64,000 nucleotides of DNA from Rhabditoides inermis (taxonomy: Eukaryota; Nematoda; Chromadorea; Rhabditida; Rhabditidae), in assembly GCA_963966185.1 (NCBI GenBank), contig CAWZYM010000028.1:1-64000 (forward strand), given 5' to 3'. Made by a program: the position numbers and the translations under genes. This document shows, piece by piece, positions 24,101-34,454 of the stretch (position 1 is its first letter; the number at the start of each line of letters is the position of its first letter). Below the pieces are notes generated by a model. That model saw nothing but the letters and a program-made list of their open reading frames with translations, made no database searches and had not been told where the DNA came from.

Positions 24101-27100
24101 AAATTGAACGGAGGAAAAGTGTTCTCTAAAGTGGATTTGAGGGACGCATACAACCAGTTGGAGTTGAGTGAGGAAGCGAAGAAGCTGGTGGTAATTAACA
24201 CCCATAAAGGGCTCTATGTGTACAACCGACTACCGTTTGGGATTGCATCGGCCCCGGCCATATTCCAGAAAACCATGGAAGAGGTTTTACAAGGAATAGA
24301 GGGGGTGGTTATATACCTAGATGATGTGACAGTCATGGGCCGGTCCAAGGAGGAACACTTGGACAGAGTGGAAACAGTGTTGTCGAGATTAAAGCAGGCA
24401 GGATTGAGAGTGAAACGCGAGAAATGTGAATTCTTGAAGAACAAGGTGGAGTTCTTAGGGCATGTCGTCACAGGGGAAGGGATTTTTCCTGATCAGAAGA
24501 AAATCGAAGCCATGTGCAAAATGCCGGCGCCAAAAACCATGAAGGAGCTAGAGGCGTATACGGGTATGATTCAGTATTACGGGAAATTTCTGAAGAACCT
24601 AGCGATGCTGGCGGCCCCCATAAATAAGCTGAAAAGGAAGGATGAGGTGTGGAAATGGGGAAAAGAACAACAGCAAGCGTTCGATAGTATCCAAAGGCTC
24701 TTGACGTCTGCGGATATGTTGACGCACTACGATCCACAGAAACCACTGGTATTGGCTACAGACGCATCTGAAGTCGGGATTGGGGCAGTACTGTACCATC
24801 GTGTTGGGGCAGTAGAGAAAGTCATTGCATATGCGTCCAGGTCTCTAACCAAGGAAGAAAGGAATTACGCACAAATAGAGAAAGAGGCGTTGGGAATCAT
24901 CTATGGAATGGAAAAATTTCAAAAATATGTGTACGGAAGGAGGTTTCTGCTACTGACAGATCATCAACCATTGGTCCGCATTTTCGGGGATAAATCACAG
25001 ATCCCAGTAATCGCGGCAAGAAGGTTGCATAGGTGGATGCTAAAACTGTCCGAATACTCGTTTGACATCGAGTACAGGAGAACGACGGCGTTTGGAAACG
25101 CCGATGGGCTCTCGAGACTGCCAAACCCACTTGAACTACCTATGAAGGAGAGAGTAATAGAGGAGTTTGGAGTGTACTCGATAGAGCAGGAAAAGGTGGA
25201 AAAAGCGGTGTTAAAGATGGAAGTGTTGAAAACGGCATCACAGAAGGATGCTAACATGAAATGGATAACAAATTGGCTAAATCAAGGAAGGGCACCGGAC
25301 GGTCAAATACCGGGGGGTTTCCGTGATAAGTGGAACGAATTAGCCGTAATTGAAGGAGTGATGTTTTGGGGAAACCGGGTTGTGATCCCTGAAGAACTGA
25401 GGAAGTCCGTAATAGAAGGACTCCATGCTACCCATTATGGAGCCGAAAGAATGAAGGCATTGGCTCGGAAGAAGATATGGTTTCCGGGAATGGAAGCGTG
25501 GATTGAGGAGAGAGTAAAAACTTGCGAGATCTGTGCGAAGTGGGGGGAAGAACTGCCAAAGGTACCCCTATCCGCATGGGAGGAACCGACTAAAGCCTGG
25601 GAACGCATCCACATCGATTTTTGTGGACCAGTTGAGGGATACATGTGGCTGGTGGTGTATGATGCATTCAGTAAATGGCCGGAAGTCATCAAGATGACAC
25701 GGATTACCACAGGGAAGACTATTGAAGCACTAGCGGAGTTGTTCAGCAGATTTGGACTGCCCCAGATGATAGTGTCCGATAATGGTCCCCAGCTGGTGTC
25801 CAAGGAGTTCAAAGAGTTCTGTGAGCAGAAGAACATAGCCGCGGTAACAACTCCGGCGTATCATCCCAATAGTAACGGGGCTGCTGAACGGTTCGTGAGG
25901 ACCTTTAAGAAACAAGTGAAGAAGATGGCTGAAGAACATCGAGAATGTTTGGAAGAACGGGTACGGAAATTGCTGTTCCAATATAGGATTACCCCGCACC
26001 CCGCTACGGGAAAGGCACCATGCGAAGTCCTGATGGGACGTGAATTGAGGTCGGCTTTGGATTTTGAAAGAGAAAAAGCCCGTGGGGGAATATGGAGGAG
26101 CGAATATCTGGCTCAGATGAAGAAAAACCACGACCAGCATGCCCGAGAGCGAAAGTTCGAAGTAGGGGAAGAAGTTTATGTACGGTGTACACCGTTGGAA
26201 GACGGGAACTGGAAACAGGGAGTGATAACAGGCGTAGAAGGACAACGAGTATTTCGGGTCTACACGACCGAAGGAGAGAAAAGGGTACATCTTGAACAAC
26301 TGAAGCCATACAAAGGAAGTTGGGAAGATTGGGTGATAGAAAAGAAACAACCCGAATCTCCCAACATGGTGCCATCCGAAGTTAGGGATACAAGTGAGGC
26401 GAGCTCAACCCGGGTTACCGAGACGGAGAACGGGGAGAGCAGGAAACGAAAAACCAGCGAGATACCGTTGACACCACAGATTAGGAAATCAGTAAGGGAG
26501 GTAAAGCGACCGAGAAGGTTCTTGAATTGGGTAGAAATGAGGCCTGATTGGAATAGGAGGCCAGAGAATAATGGCGGCATTGGACTTGCAGTGCAGGCTA
26601 ATGACCAACTGGGAAATTTGCATGGAAGGACGGGGGGATGGACCGTACAAAAGACGGCGGAGAGGGGGTGGGGGCAGTCCGACACGAATGTCGAGTCGCC
26701 GCCCCCAGCCACCTGCGTCGCCTCGCAAGGAGAAGGAGGGCAACACTCCTCCGAGGACCCCCGGAAGGGATCGGAGCAGCAGCTCCGAGAACAGCCCGGT
26801 CAGGCCCCCGTTCCGATCCCGGTCTCGGTCGGTATCTTCGAGTCGCTCGGGCAGCCCGTCCCTGGCCACGGCCCGCAGCCGCTCGGTGTCGAGTTCCAGG
26901 TAGTAGATAATGACCAAGGAAAGGTTGAAATTTCGATGATTAGGGAGATGACGGGAGACGATTCGGCTCCGCAGGACCCGGCGGAGGAGCCGCCGAGGAG
27001 GGAGTCTCGGCCGCCTCGTCTGCAGAGGCGCCGCGAGTACGAGAACAGGAGCGAGAGGAGGGGACGGGGTGGAACCCGCCCGCCTCCGCCCGCGGTGCAG

Positions 27101-28574
27101 CGCTACATCCTGGGCACCCTGTCGACAGCCATGTTTGGATCCGACGTGACCAACCGCTCCTCGCGTCCCAACTACTCGCACCGGGAAGGCAACCCCCACT
27201 GCCGCTGCAACGGGTGCTATTTCAAGCGTCGGGGAGGAGGAAAGAAATAGAAGATGTACTAGTTAGATAGAATTCGTGACCAAGTTGTGGGTCGTATGTG
27301 AACGAATAAATGAGATTAGAGCCAAGGAATGGCTTTGGTGTGTGTTGTGGGGGTTTTCGGGGAAGTTGGCGGAGTAGCGGATCATCAGGGAGCGGGATCG
27401 TCGTCTTCGCCTCCAGTCGTCGTCTCTCGTCACCTTCAGTCAAGAAAGAAGAGGAGGCCGTTTAAGGAGGGAGATGTTGGAGGACGTTTACAACCGCACC
27501 CTGTAACCCGCCGCGCCACAATGAGCTAAACCCCTTTTGCATATCGTAGCATGTCATTTCGGTAATGGGCTTTGGCTGGCCGATACATTAGAATGTCTTG
27601 TGGTATCCTTTATAAGCCGGCCGCTGGCCTTCTGCGTCAGATAAACGTTTACCGAGCTTGCCTTGGCTTTATTCTTGAGGACCTTAACTGTTCGCCTGTA
27701 GGAATACGGTAGACACATTGACATACAGTAGGACATACAATCGTGGCGAGACCGAACAGCGTCCAGTAGGTTAGGAGCTGGCCGAGGCGCGGCGACTGGT
27801 GGTTGGTGGGTGTGATGTGCTAGAGTACGAGAAGTACGAGGTGTACGAGGGGTACGTGTACGTACGCGGAACGAGTCGTACAGTGGATGTAGGACGCAGG
27901 CGATGTAGGCACACTCGCAGCCCACGGCCGAAGTGGAGAGAAGCAGTACGTAGATGGAGATGAAAAGGCCAGCGAACAGAGCCGGAGACAGCTGCGTCAT
28001 GACCTGAACACTCCTCTCTCTCTATCTCTCTATATCTCTCCATCTCTCACATTATTCTCTCCAACTCTTTCTTTCCTGCACCTGTATCTGCTTGAGCATT
28101 GGGAACTGTACGAGGTAGGCTGCGAACTCTGCTAGATGGCTGTCCGGCGGCGGGGGCAGCTTGGGGGCGGGGTCTTTGTGGGCGGGGCTCTTGGGGGAGG
28201 CGGGTTCGGGCGGCGGCGGCGGTCGGTTGGTGACTGTGTCGGGTTCTGGGGACGAGGGGGGTATGGCTGCCATGCCGGCTGGCGGGAGGCAGACACAGGG
28301 GAATGAGGGATAAGCGAACGAGTGCGAGGAAATGAGACGCCATCATCACACAACACTTCAGGTGTTCGTGCAAGACGGGCACATCTACTACGTCCAATCA
28401 CCGGAGGCAAACGACTCATTCAAGTGAGTGGGAGGAGCGATGCAATCAATCAATACTCCCTTCAGGATCACCAAGGGCCACAAGTCGATGATCCACGGAA
28501 TGTTCGACTGGCTGTACGATGAGGAGATCTTCCAGACGAGGTGAGCACATCTCTCTCTCTCTCACTCTCTCTCT

Positions 28575-28607
<33 letters not shown>

Positions 28608-28612
28608 GCTCG

Positions 28613-28647
<35 letters not shown>

Positions 28648-28654
28648 CTCTCTT

Positions 28655-28694
<40 letters not shown>

Positions 28695-30996
28695 AATTCC
28701 CTTGAAACTTTCAGGAAGGCTCTGTGGTGGTCCACGTCCGGCTCGCTTCTCGCATTCACCTCGAGGTAATATCGATTGTTCATCATTTATCGATTTATCT
28801 CTACAGGGACACTGCGCACACGAGTACAGTGCGTATGCGTGCCTACGCCAAGGGAGAGCCGTATGAGAGAGACACAGAGCTCGCCTATCCCAAGGTGGGT
28901 CCCCGTTCACTCATTTGCTACCTTTCATTGTGTCTAGGTCGGGGAGAAGCGTCTTCCGATCTACTCGTTGTCTTTGTGGGATCGCAGGACCCGACAGTCG
29001 AGGCAGATGGATGTACAACTCAGGGACAGCACGTCAGTTCTATAGATTGCATTCATTTATATGACATAGATTAGCTAATCGATATAGCTACGTTTCACAG
29101 TTGTTTTGTACTTCATATAATTGTAGTGCGTACCACTACCTGTATGGAGTGTCGTGGGTGTCGCTGTTCGGGGCCGAACAACTGGTGGCAGTATGGGCGA
29201 ACAGGTACGGAGAGAGAGAGAGAGGGAGGGAGGGAGAGATAGGGAGGGAGAGAGAGGATATAAATAGAGAAGAAGAAAGGTTGTATTGCAATTTCTAGGT
29301 GGCAGAACCAAATATCGATCACTCTCTGCGAGTACCACTTGGGACAGTGTGCTTTGGTGAGATGTGTTACGTTTTGGGGCAAAGCAATACAATGAGGACT
29401 ATATACGTGCATCTTTTCACAACATCCACAGCTTCACAGAAGCGTTGATGCCGCAAAACGTCTTCGGTTCTTTGTGCGGTGCTCGAGGGAGCACCACTGG
29501 ACAAAATATGAAATAAACTGGAGATCCCATGGTGACCTCCATCCTAAGGGGCAGCAGAGTACAACTCGCGCCGGGTTTGCGGCGCACGCGAAAGAGCGTG
29601 GGAAGAAAAGAGCGCAGAGAAACGAGAAGTCACTGACTCAAGTTGCAAAATGAGAAATATTTGTGTACCACTAATGTCTTTTAGTTGTTCGAATACAAAT
29701 ACCCTGAACGGACCTGGTCATCTCCCGAGGACTTCAAGAACATCCTCCACTCCAACGACTCCATCTATGTGATGCTCCCCAAACAGAAGGTACGCTTCTT
29801 GTGCTTCGATCGTACCCTCTGCATGTGTGATTGATGTTCTCTTCCAGGGCGACGGCAATAGCTACCAGCACATCGCGAAGCTCACCATCAAGGTATGCAG
29901 ACGGGAAACAAGCATGAATATTACTATGTTACTTTCTTTTCCAGGTCGACCCTCACAACGAGAAGAAGAAGTCAGCCAAGGAGGCGTTCCTCTCCATCGG
30001 GAACTTCGACGTGAAGCAGATGGAGCGATACGTCAAGGAGAGGGATACGATGTAAGTGGAAGTCTTAGTAGTCCAACACTCTTTGCACCTTCCACGCCAG
30101 TCTTGTTTGTTCTAGCAGTTGTTGCCTTGCAGCTACTTCTCTGCGACGGCGCCGGACCCGGGCCAGCAGCACCTGTATGCGACGAGTGGAACACCGGTGG
30201 GAAGGGGTGGATGGACGGGGACAACCTCCCTCTCTCAGACAGTCGACTCGGCCGCGTGTCAGTGCGTGTCCTGCATACACGCCAACTGCACCTTCCATGA
30301 CAGCCTCATATCACCTGAGGAGAACCCGCAGGCACGACACTCTGTCTCTCTGTCTCTCTCTGTCTCTCTCTGTCTCTCTCTGTCTCTCTCTCTGTCTCTC
30401 TCTGTCTCTGTCTATGTCTCTCTGTCTCTCTGTCTCTCTCTCTGTCTCTCTGTCTCTCTCTGTCTCTCTCTGTATCTCTGTCTCTTTGTTTTTCTGTTTC
30501 TGTCTATGTCTCTCTGTCTCTCTATCTCTGTTTCTTTGTGTGTCTCTCACACTCTCTCTACACTTCAGAAAGTTCTCATTGCCTGTCGTGGCCCTGCCGC
30601 TCCCCATGTCTACATCGCCAATCTATACGAGAAGAATGTGACGAACCGTGGGTATCATGACGATAGTGTTTTGTGGTGTGATTGTGTGCATGTGGCGTGT
30701 CTTCAGCTGCACCACGCAACACTACGACAGGCGGCGGCAAGAAGCCCCAGCAATCCTACGACTCAGACTTTGTCGAAGAGTTCAGCGAGGAGGCCCGCCA
30801 AGTGCAACAGAGTGCGTGTCGTGTGGTGCAGTGACGTGGTGTAGTCGTTGTGCACAACGGAGCAGAATGGGTGGAATATCACGACGTTTCAGTGACCGAG
30901 GTGCTGCACGATCAAGACTATCACAAGAGGGTGAAGCGCACGCAGTTCCCTACTGTGGTTTATGAGAACGTGACGCTATCGAATGGATTTGGTAGG

Positions 30997-31047
<51 letters not shown>

Positions 31048-32254
31048 GGCTGTTCAGTGGCCCGCGTGAAGCTGCAGCTACCCGCGGAATCTGTTGCCAA
31101 GCACGCGACGAGAAGGTGAGTGAATCGCGAAATAAAGTGAATGATAAGATTACAACACTCAGCTTCCCTCTCTTCGTACATGTCTATGGAGGCCCGGGAT
31201 CACAGTACGTGACCGATGAGTACAAGATCGGACTGGAGCAGGTGAGAGAGAGAGAGAGAGAGGAAAGAGGGGGGAGAAAGAGAGAGAGGGAAGAGAGGGG
31301 GAGAGAGAGATTGAGAGAGAATGAGAGAGAGGGGAGAAGAGAAGGTAGAGAGAGAGACGGAGAGAGAGTAGAGAGAGTATCCCCTCAGGCGCTCGTGTCC
31401 GACCAGCACTTCGCAGTGGCTGAGATCGACGGAAGGGGGTCGGGCAGCCGCGGCTGGAAGTACAAGTGAGTTGACTTATCGAAAACAATCACATCTAGTT
31501 GTACTAGTTTGTGCGATCATCTTCAGGTCGGCCATCTACGGCCAGCTGGGAACAGTGGAGATCGAGGATCAAGTGGAGACTGTCAAGTGAGTGGGAGAGA
31601 GAGAGGAGAGAGACATCGAATGTCTCACAGAGAGTTGCTCGCCAAGCACACGTACCTCGATCCGTCGCGGGTCGCCGTGTATGGCTGGTCGTATGGGGGC
31701 TTCGCCGCAGCCAACATGGTCGAGCAGGCGCCCGGACTGTTCAGGTGGGCATGCAACACTCACTCCCTCCACTCGGAAATTACAGATGCGCCGTCGCGGT
31801 AGCGCCCGTCAGCAACTTCATCTACTATGGTATGGGAAAGTGAGAGGGAGAGAGGGAGAGGGAGAGGGGGGGGGGAGAGAAGGAGACAGAGATAGAGAGG
31901 GGGGGGAGTGTGTGATCTAGATGCGACGTACACGGAGCGCTATATGGGCGACGCTCCCCGGTCGGCCTACGACGCTGCCGATCTGACAAGGAATACGGAG
32001 GCATTCAAGCAGACCAGACTGCTCCTCATGCACGGACTGTATGATGGTGAGGGGGGAAGGAGAGAGAGGGAGAGAGAGGGGGAGAGAGGGAGAGTGCTCG
32101 CGTGTGTGAGAGAAAGACCATGAGATTGAGAGGAGGAGAGATGATACAGAGTGTTTTTCAGACAACGTGCACTTCCAAAACAGTGCCATCTTCATCGAGG
32201 CTTTGCAAAAGAGTAATGTGGACTTTGACTTGATGGTGCGTCCCTCTTTCTTAA

Positions 32255-32293
<39 letters not shown>

Positions 32294-32457
32294 GTTCTCT
32301 CTCCCTTCCCCCTCTCCCTCCCTCTGTCTCCATCACTCTCCATCACTCCATCACCTCTGCCCTTTAGGTCTACCCCAACCAGGACCACAACATCTTCCAA
32401 TCGCGGCTCCACCTCTACTACAAAATGATCAGTTTCCTTCAAAGATGTATGGCCTGA
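18033..32457 (+). CDS. Dipeptidyl peptidase IV-like type II membrane serine peptidase (S9B)
   Basis: Thirty-one exons join in frame to about 842 residues. The short cytoplasmic exon (18033-18068) is followed after a 2.3-kb intron by the signal-anchor exon 20371-20485, with a hydrophobic run ALLVIMAICSLIALAVLLF. The beta-propeller is spread over exons from 20656 to 31115, including MFDWLYDEEIF and ALWWSTSGSLLAF. The alpha/beta-hydrolase domain carries VYGGPGSQ, then the nucleophile motif GWSYGG in exon 31631-31744, YTERYMG, the acid in HGLYDDNVHFQ (exons 31921-32046 and 32162-32235) and the catalytic His in NQDHNIF (32368-32457). All three catalytic residues are present, so it should be active, unlike DPP6/DPP10. 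The intron 21265-28361 carries a nested opposite-strand gene and an LTR element. The donor after 30331 is GC or, 12 bases on, GT. The first exon is the least certain part. Confidence 0.88.
21401..28273 (-). CDS. REEP/TB2-like membrane protein nested in a DPP intron, exon interrupted by an LTR retrotransposon
   Basis: Eight minus-strand exons join in frame if the retrotransposon is removed: 28273-28082, 28003-27866, 27777-27739, one exon split into base 27695 plus 22065-22002, then 21961-21859, 21761-21651, 21582-21517 and 21472-21401, about 262 residues. The N-terminus is proline-rich (NRPPPPPEPAS). Hydrophobic segments follow (PALFAGLFISIYVLLL, VLHPLYDSFR, LLTYWTLFGLATI, VGHMFFVFLW), and the C-terminus is charged and ends DDQSRRRK. 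The order YPxYxSxK-like, YWxxFxL, then a hairpin resembles the TB2/DP1/HVA22 family that shapes ER membrane, but similarity is weak. The 5.6-kb element sits inside exon 4, one base from the splice acceptor. Unless it is spliced out, this allele should be defective. All remaining splice sites and the frame are intact, so the insertion is recent. Confidence 0.5.
22066..22280 (+). repeat. 5' long terminal repeat
   Basis: It begins tgttggagga and ends ccttaact, and matches the 3' copy base for base over 215 bp. A possible promoter element, ctttataagccgg, lies near 22198, and a polyadenylation region may lie near the 3' end. Confidence 0.95.
22394..27250 (+). CDS. Gag-Pol polyprotein of the Ty3-type retrotransposon
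   Basis: A single frame of 1,618 codons; the frame is open further upstream but 22394 is its first ATG. In order: a capsid-like region; a CCHC zinc knuckle (CHGCGQFGHWRDQC, residues 264-277) preceded by a Cys/His-rich stretch; an aspartic protease with DTGA at 352; reverse transcriptase with YLDD at 641-644; RNase H with its first Asp (TDASEVG) at 790 and TDHQPLV further on; an integrase zinc-binding region beginning HATHYG at 1011 and ending CEIC; and the integrase triad Asp1075, Asp1129 and Glu1165 with 35 residues between the last two. A basic, proline- and serine-rich extension of over 300 residues follows, ending in a Cys/His-containing tail. Gag and Pol are fused without a frameshift. 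All key residues are present. Confidence 0.95.
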   Translation: MTATEVPQGSGSAPKVEQPATMAAAGMKAPGAYVPGSPWGLWKMIFENYMALRGITDPKVKKWTLIQEVGVANCQMLMGLLEGKNLESEEVTYETLMSKLSRQFDPKKLLTAERFQLLSMKQKKGQSLAQFFAAIQEQALACKLESVTNVRDMLCQMAFIMGMESDDGRIRLLEKEEQTAGEALEMAQTYERVGNSMGKMMGVHQNKAPQMGLFSMERPRFGNQRGFRGTGGSKVPGNGANNGCRTCKSHSHSDRECWKKKKPCHGCGQFGHWRDQCPNARNGGWAKKGMGHVECDSDEEEQDEPNMEFYALRKGGGISTRKAAKKQRDRVVPPLMVKVQLKGQEDMEFLWDTGAVMSTVDKMSWERWGKPTLEEVNYHAVGYGGHKVKILGRMKMPVIVEGWQGEVDLNVIDTPAKPLLGRDWMEQMGTWAPGSMIRREVNEIQMSVTEEQERLMKILEDNCEIFGNDLGKYNLGKIDLKLKTGDIRPVYRRARTVPYAVTEQVEKKLKELEKDGVITKVDHGVWATPLVIVPKGEGKIRICGDFKSTVNPALDINQYPLPKPEDLFQKLNGGKVFSKVDLRDAYNQLELSEEAKKLVVINTHKGLYVYNRLPFGIASAPAIFQKTMEEVLQGIEGVVIYLDDVTVMGRSKEEHLDRVETVLSRLKQAGLRVKREKCEFLKNKVEFLGHVVTGEGIFPDQKKIEAMCKMPAPKTMKELEAYTGMIQYYGKFLKNLAMLAAPINKLKRKDEVWKWGKEQQQAFDSIQRLLTSADMLTHYDPQKPLVLATDASEVGIGAVLYHRVGAVEKVIAYASRSLTKEERNYAQIEKEALGIIYGMEKFQKYVYGRRFLLLTDHQPLVRIFGDKSQIPVIAARRLHRWMLKLSEYSFDIEYRRTTAFGNADGLSRLPNPLELPMKERVIEEFGVYSIEQEKVEKAVLKMEVLKTASQKDANMKWITNWLNQGRAPDGQIPGGFRDKWNELAVIEGVMFWGNRVVIPEELRKSVIEGLHATHYGAERMKALARKKIWFPGMEAWIEERVKTCEICAKWGEELPKVPLSAWEEPTKAWERIHIDFCGPVEGYMWLVVYDAFSKWPEVIKMTRITTGKTIEALAELFSRFGLPQMIVSDNGPQLVSKEFKEFCEQKNIAAVTTPAYHPNSNGAAERFVRTFKKQVKKMAEEHRECLEERVRKLLFQYRITPHPATGKAPCEVLMGRELRSALDFEREKARGGIWRSEYLAQMKKNHDQHARERKFEVGEEVYVRCTPLEDGNWKQGVITGVEGQRVFRVYTTEGEKRVHLEQLKPYKGSWEDWVIEKKQPESPNMVPSEVRDTSEASSTRVTETENGESRKRKTSEIPLTPQIRKSVREVKRPRRFLNWVEMRPDWNRRPENNGGIGLAVQANDQLGNLHGRTGGWTVQKTAERGWGQSDTNVESPPPATCVASQGEGGQHSSEDPRKGSEQQLREQPGQAPVPIPVSVGIFESLGQPVPGHGPQPLGVEFQVVDNDQGKVEISMIREMTGDDSAPQDPAEEPPRRESRPPRLQRRREYENRSERRGRGGTRPPPPAVQRYILGTLSTAMFGSDVTNRSSRPNYSHREGNPHCRCNGCYFKRRGGGKK
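27475..27689 (+). repeat. 3' long terminal repeat
   Basis: Same 215 bp as the 5' copy, preceded directly by the polypurine tract and followed by the gttcg duplication. Confidence 0.95.
28550..28692. repeat. (CT)n microsatellite in a DPP intron
   Basis: About 140 bases of near-pure CT filling the intron between exons ending 28540 and starting 28715. Confidence 0.95.
29463..29628 (+). repeat. Dispersed repeat, copy 1 (forward) in a DPP intron
   Basis: About 166 bases starting ttcggttctttgtgcggtgc. The reverse complement of 32582-32749 matches it nearly base for base, with a few substitutions and small indels. It contains the short hairpin ggtgctcgagggagcacc. No target-site duplication is evident. 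It may be a SINE, a MITE or a fragment of a larger element. Confidence 0.8.
30337..30560. repeat. Degenerate (TCTCTG)n simple repeat in a DPP intron
   Basis: TCTCTG and CTCTGT units with scattered variants fill the intron between 30331 and 30569. Open frames through it are artefacts of repeat composition. Confidence 0.9.
30996..31046. repeat. (GA)n microsatellite in a DPP intron
   Basis: A pure GA run of about 50 bases between exons ending 30991 and starting 31058; a further GA-rich stretch lies in the intron at 31242-31388. Confidence 0.95.
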
Positions 32458-33233
32458 GTTGCAATCAATTTAATTCCACACAATACTCGGTTGATCTCCC
32501 TACCGTATTCATTCAATTCACCAAGCCATGTACATAATAACAATTCGTGATAAATATTTTTTTTACTCTTTTTGCCTGGTGTTCTCGTTTCTCTGCGCGG
32601 CCTCTTTTCTTCCCACGCTCTTTCGCGTGCGCCGCAAACCCGGCGCAAGTTGTACTCTGCCTCTCCTTAGGACGGAGGTCTCGATGCGCTCTCCAGTTTA
32701 TTTCATATTTTGTCCAGTGGTGCTCCCTCGAGCACCGCACAAAGAACCGATGACTTTGCAACATGTGCGTGATGACGCGGATGTTGTGATAGTCGGAAGC
32801 GAAGATTGAATAGGCTGTTTATTGCAGATTCGAGTATGATTGAGTTAGGAGAGTGGGTGATGAGTAGAAAGTTTTAAAAAAAAGAGTAAAACAATGTGGA
32901 TGGCTATCCCTATATCCTAACAGGAATTCAAGAGAATATGAAAATACTGTGAAATTCGGAATCGATAATAGTCTGAAGCGTGACCTTTTAATGCGATACT
33001 GAAGGATTGGTGCGGCCTTGTCCACTGAGTGGGCGGGGCTTCACACACACGCATCAGCTGCTTTCGTCTATTTCTCTGCTGTTGGCAAGAGAGAGTGAGA
33101 GAGGGGCAGACAAGAGAAGAACGCATAGGCACATAGGCGACCCAGCGCCCGCGCCCCGCTACTTCCCTTCCCCGTACTAGCCACAATTATTTCTATGAAC
33201 TGTATTCATCTCATGAACGACCAATAGTTTAAA
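32458..33233. other. Intergenic region between DPP and trehalase
   Basis: It holds the DPP 3' UTR and the reverse-oriented copy of the dispersed repeat. The remainder, including the pyrimidine- and purine-rich stretch near 33060-33120, shows no coding exon. Confidence 0.5.
32582..32749 (-). repeat. Dispersed repeat, copy 2 (reverse) downstream of DPP
   Basis: Reverse-complement partner of 29463-29628, about 168 bases, lying just after the DPP stop codon. The two copies form a potential 3-kb-spaced inverted repeat spanning the catalytic exons of the DPP gene. Confidence 0.8.
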
Positions 33234-33352
33234 ATGCACTATTATGTGATAACATTGTTGAGGTGAGTGGAGTTTATTGGAGCAGCCATGTGCTCGTTGT
33301 TTGTTGCAACTGGATCAATGCACCCCCTACCCCTTCTCTTCTCCCTCCCCCT

Positions 33353-33385
<33 letters not shown>

Positions 33386-34191
33386 CAAGCAACAATGCGT
33401 TTTCAGTCAAATCTATGTGAATGGTCCGATTCTCAAAGCGGTACAGGAGAGCCACATGTATCCGGACTCGAAGTACTTTGTGGACATGGCACTCAAACAC
33501 GATCCCGGTGAGTGTTGATCACCGCGTGCTTCTTTTACCTTGTGGTTCTTTCCACATGAACCAACTATTAGAAAGTGTTGCGTGCTGTGCGTTGCTTGTT
33601 CACGTGAAAGCGAATGGGAAGTGGTCGAATCGATCTCTCCTTATCACTCGACAATCACGAAAACATGCGGAGATTATTCATTACCTGTCTGTCCGAGTCG
33701 TGACATTGACATGATTTATTTATCACCGTGGAAAGGCGGAAGAAAAAAAGGAATGTAATCGTATGGACACAATTCAATCAACTTGCGGGGTGTGGTCCAG
33801 CACTTCTTCGGTGATCGATCGATTGATACATATGACCGATTAGCAAGAGCGCTCGTTCACGCTCTCTTTTGCACGTAAGAGTTCATTCACGCTGTGTATT
33901 CGGTTTTAGCGTTTCACAACACCCAAATACGTAACTGATTATTCGTACTGATCAGTTTTATGATTAGCCTTGTTGAGATCAACTGATCAACTATTTTCCA
34001 TATTTATCATATTGTCTTTATTATGTTTCCTTGCTTATGCTTGTCGTTGGAAATGGAAGTAACACAATATTTAAAATAAACTATTGCAGTGACGACGCTT
34101 CGTAACTTTGATGCACTCGGGGACTCTGTGAAAGACATCGCAGTATTGAGACAGTTCGTTGAAGGCCATTTCCATCCTGCAGGTGAGTCTC

Positions 34192-34248
<57 letters not shown>

Positions 34249-34414
34249 CTACCTTCTCTCTTTCCAGGTACTGAACTTGTGGAGTGGTTCCCTGAAGACT
34301 GGCAGCCGTTTCCCTCGACCTTCCTCCGGATAGGAGACTATCAGCTGAGGAGATGGGCACTCCATCTTCATAGGATATGGAGGGATTTGTGCAGGAAGGT
34401 AGGGGAGAGAGAAT

Positions 34415-34454
<40 letters not shown>

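Larger units (their letters stand above)
22066..27689 (+). mobile_element. Complete Ty3-type LTR retrotransposon
   Basis: The 5,624-bp element is bounded by two 215-bp LTRs with no difference I can find. A 5-bp target-site duplication, gttcg, flanks it (22061-22065 and 27690-27694). Inside are a possible primer-binding site right after the 5' LTR (tggcgatcagg from 22280), one uninterrupted gag-pol reading frame, and a purine-rich tract (aaggagggaga at 27464-27474) abutting the 3' LTR. Integrase follows RNase H, the order of the Ty3 superfamily. No envelope-like frame is present. The identical LTRs, intact frame and perfect duplication indicate a very recent insertion. Confidence 0.96.

Noticed and set aside
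26489..27199. 236-codon minus-strand frame in the LTR element
   Set aside because: Shadow of the low-complexity C-terminal extension of gag-pol; no recognisable motif and not needed for the element.
27251..27474. Search for an envelope-like gene between gag-pol and the 3' LTR
   Set aside because: Only about 220 bases are available and no membrane-protein frame exists.
33288..33406. Alternative trehalase start reading through the CT repeat as a hydrophobic leader
   Set aside because: The segment is bounded by gtgagt and tttcag and behaves like an intron in phase; kept only as a possibility in the gene entry.
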